From assembly GCA_036380435.1 (NCBI GenBank), contig DASVES010000174.1:1-9384 (forward strand): a stretch of DNA of 9,384 nt, given 5' to 3'. The notes beneath the pieces were generated by a model. That model was given only the letters and a program-made list of their open reading frames with translations, was not told where the DNA came from and searched no databases. Every line of letters starts with the position of its first letter. The stretch's first letter is position 1. The DNA comes from DASQDT01 sp036380435 (GTDB lineage Bacteria > Acidobacteriota > Blastocatellia > Pyrinomonadales > Pyrinomonadaceae). Made by a program: the position numbers and the translations under genes. Shown one piece after another: positions 1 through 6,860 of this stretch.

Positions 1-2
1 GC

Positions 3-1493
3 CAGCGCGAGGCCCATGACGAGGTAGAAGACCATGACCACCTCGGAGTCGCCGAGGTTGTAGTGAACCAGCCCGCTCGTGAAGAAGCCGACCGTGCCGC
101 CGAGCGCCCCCAACGCGAGTCCGCGTTCAACCCAACCGAGCGACTCTTCGCCACCGCCGCCGCCGCGTCGCGCCAGACGCCAGAGCATGCGCGCGTAGGC
201 GGCGAGTAGGCCGAGCCAGACGAGCAGCGCCGGCAGCCCGCGCTCGAAAGCTATCTGGAGCGGCGTCGAATGCAGGTGGCCCCAGGGCAGGCGCCCGCCG
301 TCGAACATCCCCCACTCTCTCCAGTGCCGCTTGAGCGTGTCCCTGCCGACGCCGACGAGCAGGTGACGCGGCTCGCTCACGAGCACGCCCACCGCCTCGC
401 TCCACACCGTCAGACGCCACGCGGTCGATCCCTCCTGCGGGTCGATGAAGCCGACCTGCCGCTTCTGTTGCAGGACAAAGAGCGCGCCCAAGATCAGGGG
501 GAGCGCGAGGCCGGCGGCGATGAGCAACGTGCGCCGGCCCGCGCCGGCCGAGGCGATGACGAGGGCCGACAACAGCAGCCCCAGCCACGAGGCGCGCGTC
601 ACCGTCAGGATCAGCGCGCCGCACATCCCGGCGAGCGCGGCGGCCAACAACACGCCCCGCCAGCTCGCCTTGCGGCGCAGTGCCACCAGCAGTCCCGCCA
701 CCAGCGACGCGACGAGTTGGAGAACTTCGGCGTAGGTCGTGTAATGACCGTATGTGCCCGCGGCCCGCACGTCGCGTCCGCGCGACCAGCTCACGAGGCC
801 GAGGCGCTCGGCTGCCGAACGGCCTTCGGGCAGCGGCAGGCGCGGGTAGTCGAGCAGCGGGTACGCCTCCAGTCGGTGGACGAGCAGCCGCACGGTGAGC
901 GCGCCCCCGTCCGGCGCCGCACGCGAGTCGAGCGCGCGCGCCAGGGGCTCGGGGCCGCGCAGACGCTGACCGTTGACTTCGAGCACCGTGTCGCCGGGGC
1001 GCAGGCCGAGCGTGTGAAGCGGGCTGTCGGCCGCCAGCGCGTCGATACGCACCCCGCGCCCGATGACGTAGACGCCGAACGTGTAGACGTTGCTCGCGGC
1101 GCACGACGCGACGAGCGCGATGACGAGCGCGCGCAGCACGCGCGGCGACGTGACGTTCTCGGCCACGACGTAGACGATGGTGAAGAGACTCGCGGCGCGA
1201 AGTTTACCGATGGACACGTCGGGGTCGTAGGAGAGGAGCGCGGAGAAGAATGTGAGGACGAAGAAGCCGAGCAGCCAGTAGTCGAGCGGCGTGCGGCGCG
1301 GCCCCGTTTTGGGGCGCACGCCCAGTCTGATGAGCCACAGCAGTCCCGCCAGCAGCCACGCCCCCTGCGTCCCCGCGATGGTGAGCGGCGCGCACACCAC
1401 CAGCAGGAAGATGCTGAGCGTGAGGGCGCGTTCGAGCCACGCGGCGAGGGATGAGGGATGAGGGATGAGGGATGAAGATTTCAGGCCAGACAT
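3..1493 (-). CDS. O-antigen ligase/polymerase-family membrane protein with inserted PDZ-like domain (3' end outside window)
   Basis: Probable inner-membrane enzyme that joins or polymerises lipid-linked glycan units (WaaL/Wzy-type superfamily). The frame is open for 497 codons to the window edge without a stop. Hydrophobic segments lie near residues 23-40, 45-57, 72-88, 103-112, 121-140, 258-276, 281-300, 303-316, 322-343, 421-435 and from about 460 on. A large loop at about 345-420 contains WGHLHSTPLQIAFERGLPA, which resembles the H-x-H-(N/S)-x-x-LQ-x-x-x-E-x-G signature of this superfamily. Between the fifth and sixth segments lies a soluble insert (about 147-210) containing SPLHTLGLRPGDTVLEVNG, typical of the core of a PDZ domain. 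ATG 1493 is the best start because the next in-frame GTG (residue 32) would remove the first membrane segment. Codons about 6-16 consist of heptamer repeat and encode SSLIPHPSSL. The gene lies 50 bases after the sugar transferase. Family call is strong; ligase versus polymerase is unresolved. Confidence 0.85.
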   Translation of the reverse strand, partial: MSGLKSSSLIPHPSSLAAWLERALTLSIFLLVVCAPLTIAGTQGAWLLAGLLWLIRLGVRPKTGPRRTPLDYWLLGFFVLTFFSALLSYDPDVSIGKLRAASLFTIVYVVAENVTSPRVLRALVIALVASCAASNVYTFGVYVIGRGVRIDALAADSPLHTLGLRPGDTVLEVNGQRLRGPEPLARALDSRAAPDGGALTVRLLVHRLEAYPLLDYPRLPLPEGRSAAERLGLVSWSRGRDVRAAGTYGHYTTYAEVLQLVASLVAGLLVALRRKASWRGVLLAAALAGMCGALILTVTRASWLGLLLSALVIASAGAGRRTLLIAAGLALPLILGALFVLQQKRQVGFIDPQEGSTAWRLTVWSEAVGVLVSEPRHLLVGVGRDTLKRHWREWGMFDGGRLPWGHLHSTPLQIAFERGLPALLVWLGLLAAYARMLWRLARRGGGGGEESLGWVERGLALGALGGTVGFFTSGLVHYNLGDSEVVMVFYLVMGLAL

Positions 1494-1543
1494 GAACTGT
1501 TCGACTTTCGCCGCCGCCTTTTCATCCTTCATCCCTCATCCCT
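1447..1543. repeat. Inverted heptamer repeat A (GGGATGA family) overlapping a start codon
   Basis: Forward strand: ATGAGGG three times in tandem (1451-1471) plus a degenerate fourth unit. The reverse complement follows at 1523-1543 as CATCCTT then CATCCCT twice. The perfect arms are 15 bp (1462-1476 and 1528-1542), extendable across a one-base bulge. The loop of 51 bases contains ATG 1493 of the ligase-family gene and the purine-rich sequence before it. The right arm abuts the stop codon of the sugar transferase (1544-1546). The left arm is translated as the ligase-family N-terminus. Rotated, the unit GGGATGA differs by one base from GTGATGA in elements B and D. Confidence 0.9.
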
Positions 1544-3109
1544 TCAGTAGGCGTCGTCGCCGCGCAGCACGACGGGGAGGGTCTTGAGGATGATACGCAG
1601 GTCGAGCCAGAGCGACCAGTTCTCGATGTAGAAGAGGTCGAGGCGAACCATCTCGTCGAAGGAGAGACGGTTGCGGCCCGAGACCTGCCAGAGTCCCGTC
1701 AGCCCCGGCTTCATGTCGAGCCGCTTGCGGTGCCAGAGTTCATAAGCCTCCACCTCGTAAGGAATCGGCGGGCGCGGGCCGACGACGCTCATGTCGCCGC
1801 GCAGGACGTTTAAGAGCTGCGGCATCTCGTCCAGACTCAGGCGGCGCAGGACGCGCCCCGTGCGCGTCACGCGCGGGTCGTCGTAGAGCTTGAAGACGGG
1901 GCGCTCGGCGTCGCCGAGGTTGGTCTCGGGGTGGCCCTCGATGTAGCGGCGTTGGAACTCGCGGTGCTCGCGGTCGTCAGCGTCCGTGAGCATCGTGCGG
2001 AACTTGAGGAAGAGGAAGATGCGGCCGTCCATCCCGACGCGCTCCTGCCGGTAGACGACGGGGCCGCGCGAGTCGAGCTTGATGAGCACGGCGATGAGCA
2101 GCCAGAACGGCGCGAGGACGAACAGCGCAAGCGACGCGATTAAAACATCCGAGGCGCGCTTGACGAGACGCGCGGCGCCGCCGAGCGGCTCGCGGAAGAG
2201 TGTGATAACGGGGAGCGCACCGATCTGGTCGATCTCGGTCTTGCGCGGCAGACAGTTGAAGAGGCTCGGCGCGATGCGGAACTCGACGCCGCGCCGCCGC
2301 CCCACGCGCATCATCACGTCGAAGAGCAGGTCGCCCGACACCGACGGGTCGGTGATGATGACTTCGTTAGCGCCCGTCTCCAGAATCAACTCGTGCAGTT
2401 GGCCTACGCCGCCGACTACGGGGACGCCCTCGAACTCCGTGGGCACGCCCGGCGCGGACGCCTCCCCGTTCTCCACCACGCCGATGACGCGGTAGCCCAG
2501 CTCCCGACGCTCGCGCATCTCGCGCACGCACAGCGCGGCTTCGCGCCCGCGCCCCACCACCAGCGTCGGGATCAGGTTGACCTCGCGCCGGCGCACCGCG
2601 CTTTGCACGCCGCGCACGACGAGGCGCAGCGAGCCGTAAGCGGCGAGCGCGAGCGCGTAGTCTAAGACGAAGACGGCGCGCGAGTAGGAGAAGGCGCGAA
2701 ACTCCATTCCGCCGCGATAGAGGAAGGCCGCCGCCACGACGAGGAGCGAGGCGACCGACAGAGCCTTGAAGACGCGCGCCGCCTCGTCCACGTAGGAGAA
2801 CTCGCCGCGCAGACGGTAGAGGTCGTAGTAACCAAGCGCGATGAGTCGGATGACCAGCACGAGCCACAGCAGCGAGCCGTATGGCTCGAACTCCGGCGCC
2901 CACGCGAACCCCTCGCGCAGGCTGAAGCCCAACAGCACCGCCCCGCCCTCGCGCATGACGTAAGCCGCGACGAAGCAGGCGACGGCCAGCACCGCGTCCG
3001 CCGCGACGAGCGCCGCCTTCACCGCGGGCATCACCCACCCCGGCGCCCGCGCTGCCGCCCGCACCTCGCTCACCTCCACACGCACTTTGTTCAGACGCTC
3101 AGCTCTCAT
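1544..3109 (-). CDS. Polyprenyl-phosphate sugar-1-phosphate transferase (initiating glycosyltransferase, WbaP/WcaJ type)
   Basis: Transfers a sugar-1-phosphate from a nucleotide sugar to undecaprenyl phosphate at the inner membrane, the first step of repeat-unit assembly. It has 521 residues, usual for the long form. Four N-terminal membrane segments lie near 29-51, 77-99, 113-131 and 143-162. A Rossmann-like domain starts at TLVVGRGREA (182-191). A hydrophobic hairpin at 319-344 precedes the catalytic domain. Catalytic-domain signatures are KFRTM (369-373), SLDEMPQLLNVLRGDMS (425-441), VGPRPP (443-448) and KPGLTGLWQVSGRN (467-480). The SLDE acidic residues fit the known catalytic Asp-Glu pair of the family. 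Start ATG 3109 lies nine bases after the end of inverted repeat B, with no Shine-Dalgarno sequence visible. The sugar (glucose, galactose or a HexNAc) cannot be told from sequence. The stop codon directly abuts repeat A. Confidence 0.95.
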   Translation of the reverse strand: MRAERLNKVRVEVSEVRAAARAPGWVMPAVKAALVAADAVLAVACFVAAYVMREGGAVLLGFSLREGFAWAPEFEPYGSLLWLVLVIRLIALGYYDLYRLRGEFSYVDEAARVFKALSVASLLVVAAAFLYRGGMEFRAFSYSRAVFVLDYALALAAYGSLRLVVRGVQSAVRRREVNLIPTLVVGRGREAALCVREMRERRELGYRVIGVVENGEASAPGVPTEFEGVPVVGGVGQLHELILETGANEVIITDPSVSGDLLFDVMMRVGRRRGVEFRIAPSLFNCLPRKTEIDQIGALPVITLFREPLGGAARLVKRASDVLIASLALFVLAPFWLLIAVLIKLDSRGPVVYRQERVGMDGRIFLFLKFRTMLTDADDREHREFQRRYIEGHPETNLGDAERPVFKLYDDPRVTRTGRVLRRLSLDEMPQLLNVLRGDMSVVGPRPPIPYEVEAYELWHRKRLDMKPGLTGLWQVSGRNRLSFDEMVRLDLFYIENWSLWLDLRIILKTLPVVLRGDDAY

Positions 3110-3118
3110 CTCAAGAAG

Positions 3119-3239
3119 GTGATAAGTGATGAGTGATAAGTGATAAGAAAGAAAGGAAGCTGTTAGCTGTTAGCTGTTGGCTGTTAGCTAATCGCTTAGA
3201 GCTAACAGCTCTTATCACTTATCACTCATCACTTATCAC
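3119..3239. repeat. Inverted heptamer repeat B, perfect 29-bp arms (GTGATAA family)
   Basis: The arms at 3119-3147 and 3211-3239 are perfect reverse complements. Each is four 7-bp units, GTGATAA with GTGATGA in second place, plus a closing G. The 63-base loop holds a second, different heptamer hairpin. The arm is identical to that of element D, and the identity runs on for five more bases (3119-3152 versus 7883-7916). The stop codon of the DUF354 gene (3236-3238) lies inside the right arm. The sugar transferase start lies nine bases beyond the left arm. No U-tract follows on either strand and flanking bases show no target-site duplication. Confidence 0.95.
3158..3210. repeat. Nested heptamer hairpin (AGCTGTT family) inside element B
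   Basis: Forward strand: AGCTGTT three times, then GGCTGTT, then AGCT (3158-3189). The reverse complement AGCTAACAGCT stands at 3200-3210, directly against the outer right arm. The 11-bp arm can pair with either of two registers (3158-3168 or 3165-3175). The unit, rotated to GTTAGCT, differs from the outer GTGATAA family, so this looks like one repeat inserted in the loop of another. Confidence 0.9.
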
Positions 3240-4258
3240 TCCAATATCCTTTCCGCGACCTGCGCGCGCACGTGGGTGGCGCGGCGGGGGTTGGCGGCCG
3301 GCTTGCGCTCGACGCGCAGCGCGCACACGTCTTCGCGCGTGGAGATTTTACGGAGCCGGCCCTCGCGCACGAGTTGTTCGTCGATGGCCGCCCAGCGCCC
3401 GGCGTAGACGGTCGCGGCGGGCACGCCCAGCGCCGCGGCCTCCCGGTTCATCGTCCCGCCCGCGCTCACCACGAGGTCGGCCGATGCGACGAGGTTCGCC
3501 CCGTCCACGGCCTCGCGCGGCCAGACGAAGCTCTCGGATTGGAAGCGCGCGCGCAACTCCTCGCGCTGCCCGTTGGTGCGCGCAAGCATCAGCACCTTGA
3601 CGCCGGGCCGCGCCGCCGCGCAGTGCTCGATCAGTTCGTCGAACAACTCGTTCTCGAAACGGTGATAGAGGGCGTCGCGCGCCGGCGGTCGGGCGACGAC
3701 GAGCGTGTCGCCTTCCGCGATACCGAGCGCGCGCAGAGTCTCCGCGAAAGTCGGGTCGGGCGCGAAGTCCGCGAGATACACGTCCTCTTTCGTGCCGTCG
3801 TAGCGCCGAACTTTCCGGGGCCGCGCGCCGAAGCGCCGAAGCGCACTTTCGGGGAACGCCGCGGGGACGATGACGCGCGAGGCGAGCCTGAAGGCAAGAT
3901 GATTGGCCGGCTGGTGCTCGTAATCCATCAGCGTCACGGAGCGAAGCGCCGTCAGCCGCGCCGCCACTATCTGCGAGTAAGAGTTGTGGCTGACGGCCAG
4001 ATCGATTGAGCGCCCACGCGCCCAGCGCGCGAGACCCCACGCGCGCCCCAGAAGGTTCCCCGCCTTCCCCGCCAACTCTCGCCCGCCGTGGCCCCCGACA
4101 ATAGCGGGCGCGAAACCCGCGCGCTCGGCCAGCTCGACGGTCTGCGCGAAGTCGCGCGCCGTCGTCTCGACCTCATGCCCCGCCCGCCGAAATTCAACGG
4201 CGAGCGCGCGGAAGAAAGGCACGTGCGGCGAGTTCGCCAGATCGATCCAAATAAGCAT
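3236..4258 (-). CDS. DUF354 family protein (GT-B-like, MurG/2-epimerase-related)
   Basis: It has 340 residues, close to the usual DUF354 length. The N-terminus IWIDLANSPHVPFFRAL (3-19) is the family hallmark. A second block, ARPPARDALYH (189-199), starts the C-terminal half. SAGGTMNREAAALGVPA (265-281) matches the Gly-rich sugar-nucleotide-binding loop found in GT-B folds such as MurG and UDP-GlcNAc 2-epimerase. No signal peptide or membrane segment is visible, so it is probably cytosolic. DUF354 genes often occur in polysaccharide loci but I know of no firmly assigned reaction; a sugar-nucleotide role is inferred from fold and neighbours. ATG 4258 is preceded immediately by repeat C, with no Shine-Dalgarno sequence. 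The stop TGA (3236-3238) is part of repeat B. Confidence 0.9.
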   Translation of the reverse strand: MLIWIDLANSPHVPFFRALAVEFRRAGHEVETTARDFAQTVELAERAGFAPAIVGGHGGRELAGKAGNLLGRAWGLARWARGRSIDLAVSHNSYSQIVAARLTALRSVTLMDYEHQPANHLAFRLASRVIVPAAFPESALRRFGARPRKVRRYDGTKEDVYLADFAPDPTFAETLRALGIAEGDTLVVARPPARDALYHRFENELFDELIEHCAAARPGVKVLMLARTNGQREELRARFQSESFVWPREAVDGANLVASADLVVSAGGTMNREAAALGVPAATVYAGRWAAIDEQLVREGRLRKISTREDVCALRVERKPAANPRRATHVRAQVAERILE

Positions 4259-4329
4259 GTGAGCAGTGACAGTGAGCAGTGAGCAGAAGAAAAGTTTTTA
4301 CTGCTTACTGCTTACTGCTTACTGCTCAC
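4259..4329. repeat. Inverted heptamer repeat C (GTGAGCA / GTAAGCA)
   Basis: Left side: GTGAGCA (4259-4265), a 6-base version GTGACA (4266-4271), then GTGAGCA twice (4272-4285). Right side, read on the minus strand: GTGAGCA (4329-4323), then GTAAGCA three times (4322-4302). The central 16 bases (4286-4301) include a short A and T run. The terminal units pair perfectly; inner units differ G/A, giving G-U wobble in plus-strand RNA but A-C mismatches in minus-strand RNA. The stop TAA of the toroid-like gene (4312-4314) lies in one right-hand unit, and its last residues (VSSKQ) are encoded by the repeat. The left end touches the DUF354 start codon. Confidence 0.9.
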
Positions 4330-5538
4330 TTCCAAAAGTCTCGCCAGCGCATAAGCCATCCAGGCTTGCGACCAGCGCATGTAGGGCGTCCGCACGGTGT
4401 AGCGTCGGCGACGCTGGTAGTAGAAGAAGCCGCGCTCGTCGAAGAGGTGGCGGACGGCCCAGAGCGCGACGACGGCGGCGAACTCTAAGGCGTCGGGGTC
4501 GTCCTCGCCGAGTTCGGTGAGCGCGACGACGGCCGCGCCCGCGGAGTGTGCATCAGCGGGGTACGCCGAGCGATGGTAGTATTTCGGCCAACCGTCCGCA
4601 AGGAAGAAGTTTTCGCGCCAGAATCGGTAACCGCGCCGGACGGCGTCGCCGAGTTCGGCGCGCGCCGCCGGCTGAGCGCGGCAGATGCGCGCGAGCGAGG
4701 TGAGGATGAAGGCCGTGTGGAAGTTGTCGGCCCACGACTGGAAGTCGGCCTCGCCGTAGGCCCACGAGCCGTCGGCGCGCTGTCGCCGGACGACGTAGCG
4801 CGCCGCCGCGAGGGCCGTCTCCAAAAGCGCCCGCTCGCCTGTGCGCGCCCCGACCGCGGCCAACGCCTCGCCGGCCAGCAGCGAGGCGTTGAAGACGCGC
4901 GTCCGGTCGAGCGGCGTGTAGCTGAAGCAGACCTCGTCGTCGCCGCCCCCGTCGCCGCGATGCAGATCGCGCAGGATGAACTCACACGCGCCGCGCGCGG
5001 CCTCCAAATACTTGTCTCGTGCGCCCTCGGCATCGCCTTGCGCGCCTCCGTCCGCGCGCTCGTCGAAGAGTTGCGACCCCTCGACGAGCGCGCGGATGGC
5101 GAAGGCGGTTGGCACAACCGTGGGCGTGCCACGCGGCGCGTAGAAGGCGCGGCCCTGCCAGTCGAAGTTGTAGCCCCACGCCGCGCCGGACGGGGCGCGC
5201 ACGCGGGCTTCGAGTAAGTCGTCGAGCAGTGCGCGCGCTTCTCGCTCCGCTGCCGCGTCGTCGCGGTTCGCGCGGTGGCGGGCGAGCGCGGCGAGGGCGA
5301 AGAGGGCCGTGCCCTTCGAGTTTCTTTCGGCGGGGACGAGCGCGGGGCGGCGCAAGTTGACGGGCGAGCGTTTGAGGGCTTGCGTCCACGCGAGGCGGGC
5401 GAGACGCGAGCGGCCGAGCAGCGGCGTGGAACGGAAGAGCCGGCTGTTGAGCGCGTCGAACGGGTCGTGCCCGGCGTAGTCGCGCTCGCGGCACCACGCC
5501 GAAAGTTTTTCGTAGACGCGCTCGAACTCCTCCTGCAT
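4312..5538 (-). CDS. Uncharacterised polysaccharide-locus protein, probably an alpha/alpha toroid
   Basis: I do not recognise an assigned function. From ATG 5538 it has 408 residues with no signal peptide or clear membrane segment. An in-frame TTG at 5598 would add 20 residues of low-information sequence (ending PPSVVSWRA), so ATG 5538 is preferred. Repeated helical blocks rich in Ala, Leu and Arg carry spaced aromatic motifs: AGHDPFDALNSRLF (22-35), WGYNFDWQGRAFY (121-133), RRQRADGSWAYGE (251-263), WADNFHTAFIL (269-279), GWPKYYHRSAYPADAHS (316-332) and TPYMRWSQAWMAYALA (384-399). The Q-x-x-DGSW pattern recalls QW-type motifs of terpene-cyclase and prenyltransferase toroids and of some (alpha/alpha)6 glycan enzymes. 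The squalene-cyclase DxDD motif is not seen. Placement between the GT2 and DUF354 genes suggests a role in glycan modification or turnover (inference). Its stop codon lies in repeat C. Confidence 0.8.
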   Translation of the reverse strand: MQEEFERVYEKLSAWCRERDYAGHDPFDALNSRLFRSTPLLGRSRLARLAWTQALKRSPVNLRRPALVPAERNSKGTALFALAALARHRANRDDAAAEREARALLDDLLEARVRAPSGAAWGYNFDWQGRAFYAPRGTPTVVPTAFAIRALVEGSQLFDERADGGAQGDAEGARDKYLEAARGACEFILRDLHRGDGGGDDEVCFSYTPLDRTRVFNASLLAGEALAAVGARTGERALLETALAAARYVVRRQRADGSWAYGEADFQSWADNFHTAFILTSLARICRAQPAARAELGDAVRRGYRFWRENFFLADGWPKYYHRSAYPADAHSAGAAVVALTELGEDDPDALEFAAVVALWAVRHLFDERGFFYYQRRRRYTVRTPYMRWSQAWMAYALARLLEVSSKQ

Positions 5539-5609
5539 CGCCCGCCAAGATACAACAGACGGGGGAGCGCGAACGAGGCGCGAAGCGGCGGCAGTCAATA
5601 ACCCGTCCG

Positions 5610-6656
5610 TCAGTCCGTGAACCCGACGCGCTCGCGCACGACGTAGACGGTCTTGGCCTGCGACTCGTGATAGGTGCGAACGAGCATCTCGGCGAGCAGC
5701 CCCATGAGGATGAACTGCACGCCGACGGCGAACATCACGATGGCGACGACCAAAAGCGGGTTGCGGATGAACGACTCGCCGCCCAGCTTACGCATCACGG
5801 CCCAGACGCCGGCCACTATCGAGATGAGGAACGACGAGAAGCCGAAGAGGCCGAAGACGTAGATCGGCTTCGTGTGGTAGGAGGCCATGAACTTGATGGT
5901 CATCAGGTCGAGCATCACCTTGAAGGTGCGCGACAGACCATACTTCGACTGGCCCATCGTCCGCGCGTGGTGTTGGACGGGAATCTCCGTGACGCGCGCG
6001 CCGACCCAACTGGCGTAGATCGGGATGAAGCGGTGCATCTCGCCGTAGAGTTTTACTTCCTTCAGAAACTCGCGGCGGTAAGCCTTCAGCGAGCAGCCGT
6101 AGTCGTGGAGCTTGACGCCGCCGATGAAGGAGATGATGCGGTTGGCGATCATCGACGGAATCTTGCGCGAGACCATCTTGTCCTGCCGCTCCTTGCGCCA
6201 GCCCGAGACCACGTCGAAGCCCTCGTCGAGCTTGTCGAGCAGGCGGATGATGTCGGCGGGGTCGTTCTGGAGATCGGCGTCCATGGGGATGAGCACGGCC
6301 CCGCGCGCGGCGTCGATGCCGGCGGCCATCGCGGCCGTCTGCCCGTAGTTGCGCCGCAGGGCGATGACGCGCACGCGCGGGTCGCGCTGCGCCAGTTCGC
6401 GCAGCACTTCGAGGCTGCCGTCGGTCGAGCCGTCATCGACGTAGATAATCTCGGCGGTGCGGCCGAGGCGCGCGAGCGACTCGTCGAGCTTGATGTGCAG
6501 AGGCCGCAGGTTCGGCTCCTCGTTCAAGACCGGCAGGAAGACGGAAATCTCCGGCGCTCCGGCGTCGCCGCCGCCCCCGTTTGCGCCGAGCGTCGGCTCC
6601 TCGGCCGCGCCGACGCGCCCGCCGAGCACGGTCTCTTCCTCGTCGTAAATCTTCAT
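5610..6656 (-). CDS. GT2 glycosyltransferase with C-terminal membrane anchor (ArnC/GtrB/DPM1-like)
   Basis: Transfers a sugar from a nucleotide donor, probably to polyprenyl phosphate, at the cytoplasmic face of the membrane. From ATG 6656 it has 348 residues, usual for the family. After a Gly/Glu-rich tail (1-35) comes the GT-A domain: SVFLPVLNEEPNL (38-50), YVDDGSTDGS (72-81, nucleotide-binding Asp), RRNYGQTAAMAAGIDAARG (101-119), MDADLQNDP (125-133, metal-binding DxD) and GEMHRFIP (205-212). Two membrane segments follow at about 264-287 and 299-326. An in-frame GTG lies two codons upstream (6662), but AGAGG sits 8 bases before ATG 6656, a normal spacing, so the ATG is preferred. A candidate promoter lies just upstream at 6678-6706. 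The 71-base spacer after it, up to the next start, holds no inverted repeat. Donor sugar is unknown. Confidence 0.93.
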   Translation of the reverse strand: MKIYDEEETVLGGRVGAAEEPTLGANGGGGDAGAPEISVFLPVLNEEPNLRPLHIKLDESLARLGRTAEIIYVDDGSTDGSLEVLRELAQRDPRVRVIALRRNYGQTAAMAAGIDAARGAVLIPMDADLQNDPADIIRLLDKLDEGFDVVSGWRKERQDKMVSRKIPSMIANRIISFIGGVKLHDYGCSLKAYRREFLKEVKLYGEMHRFIPIYASWVGARVTEIPVQHHARTMGQSKYGLSRTFKVMLDLMTIKFMASYHTKPIYVFGLFGFSSFLISIVAGVWAVMRKLGGESFIRNPLLVVAIVMFAVGVQFILMGLLAEMLVRTYHESQAKTVYVVRERVGFTD

Positions 6657-6677
6657 TCTCACTACCTCTTCCGCACC

Positions 6678-6706
6678 ATCATAAACGATGGAGACGGGCG
6701 GTTAAA
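6678..6706 (-). promoter_or_regulatory. Candidate sigma-70-type promoter upstream of the GT2 gene
   Basis: On the minus strand TATGAT (6683-6678) matches the -10 consensus at five of six bases. A 17-base spacer separates it from TTTAAC (6706-6701), which matches the -35 consensus at only three of six. Transcription would begin near 6671, leaving a leader of roughly 15 bases with the AGAGG ribosome site before ATG 6656. The -10 also sits in a small hairpin (CCATC 6676-6680 / GATGG 6687-6691). It lies just downstream of the nested repeat E, so it could re-start transcription there. Motif evidence only. Confidence 0.35.
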
Positions 6707-6757
6707 CCTGTAGGGGCAGGGCAAGTCCGCGGCCCGCTCAACTATCAGGGCAATTCA

Positions 6758-6860
6758 AACATGGATGGACAGGATGGGCAGGGTAAGAGATTCCAGAGGT
6801 CAAATCTGAAATCTCCAATCAGCTCTTTCCTCATCCTGACTATCGGTGTCCATCCATGTT
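6758..6860. repeat. Nested inverted repeat E, middle layer: 14-bp arms
   Basis: AACATGGATGGACA (6758-6771) is the perfect reverse complement of 6847-6860. The left side also forms a 9-bp tandem pair, GGATGGACA (6763-6771) and GGATGGGCA (6772-6780). The right side is less regular (a sequence resembling CCTGACTATCGG precedes its arm), suggesting decay of an originally longer arm. Confidence 0.8.
6787..6815. repeat. Nested inverted repeat E, inner layer: 11-bp arms, one mismatch
   Basis: GAGATTCCAGA (6787-6797) pairs with TCTGAAATCTC (6805-6815) at ten of eleven positions around a 7-base loop. Weak alone, but it is centred inside the two stronger layers and gives a three-level structure. Confidence 0.55.

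Noticed and set aside
270..1454. Long open frame on the plus strand opposite the ligase-family gene
   Set aside because: Gln, Arg, His and Glu-rich low-complexity product. The minus-strand frame has membrane segments and family motifs, so this is its shadow.
3119..3239. CRISPR array
   Set aside because: The tandem units are 7 bp with no spacers between them, and arms are inverted, not direct, repeats. No cas gene is present.
3272..4009. Open frame on the plus strand opposite the DUF354 gene
   Set aside because: No domain pattern, and the opposite frame matches DUF354 end to end.
4312..5538. Squalene-hopene or oxidosqualene cyclase
   Set aside because: The product is much shorter than these cyclases and I see no DxDD or DCTAE motif. 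Only a general toroid-like pattern remains.
5539..5598. N-terminal extension of the toroid-like protein from TTG 5598
   Set aside because: The added 20 residues lack conserved features, and the conserved-looking sequence begins at ATG 5538.
5667..6713. Long open frame on the plus strand opposite the GT2 gene
   Set aside because: His, Asp, Glu, Arg and Val-rich with no recognisable motif. It mirrors a clearly conserved minus-strand gene; such frames are expected in GC-rich coding DNA.
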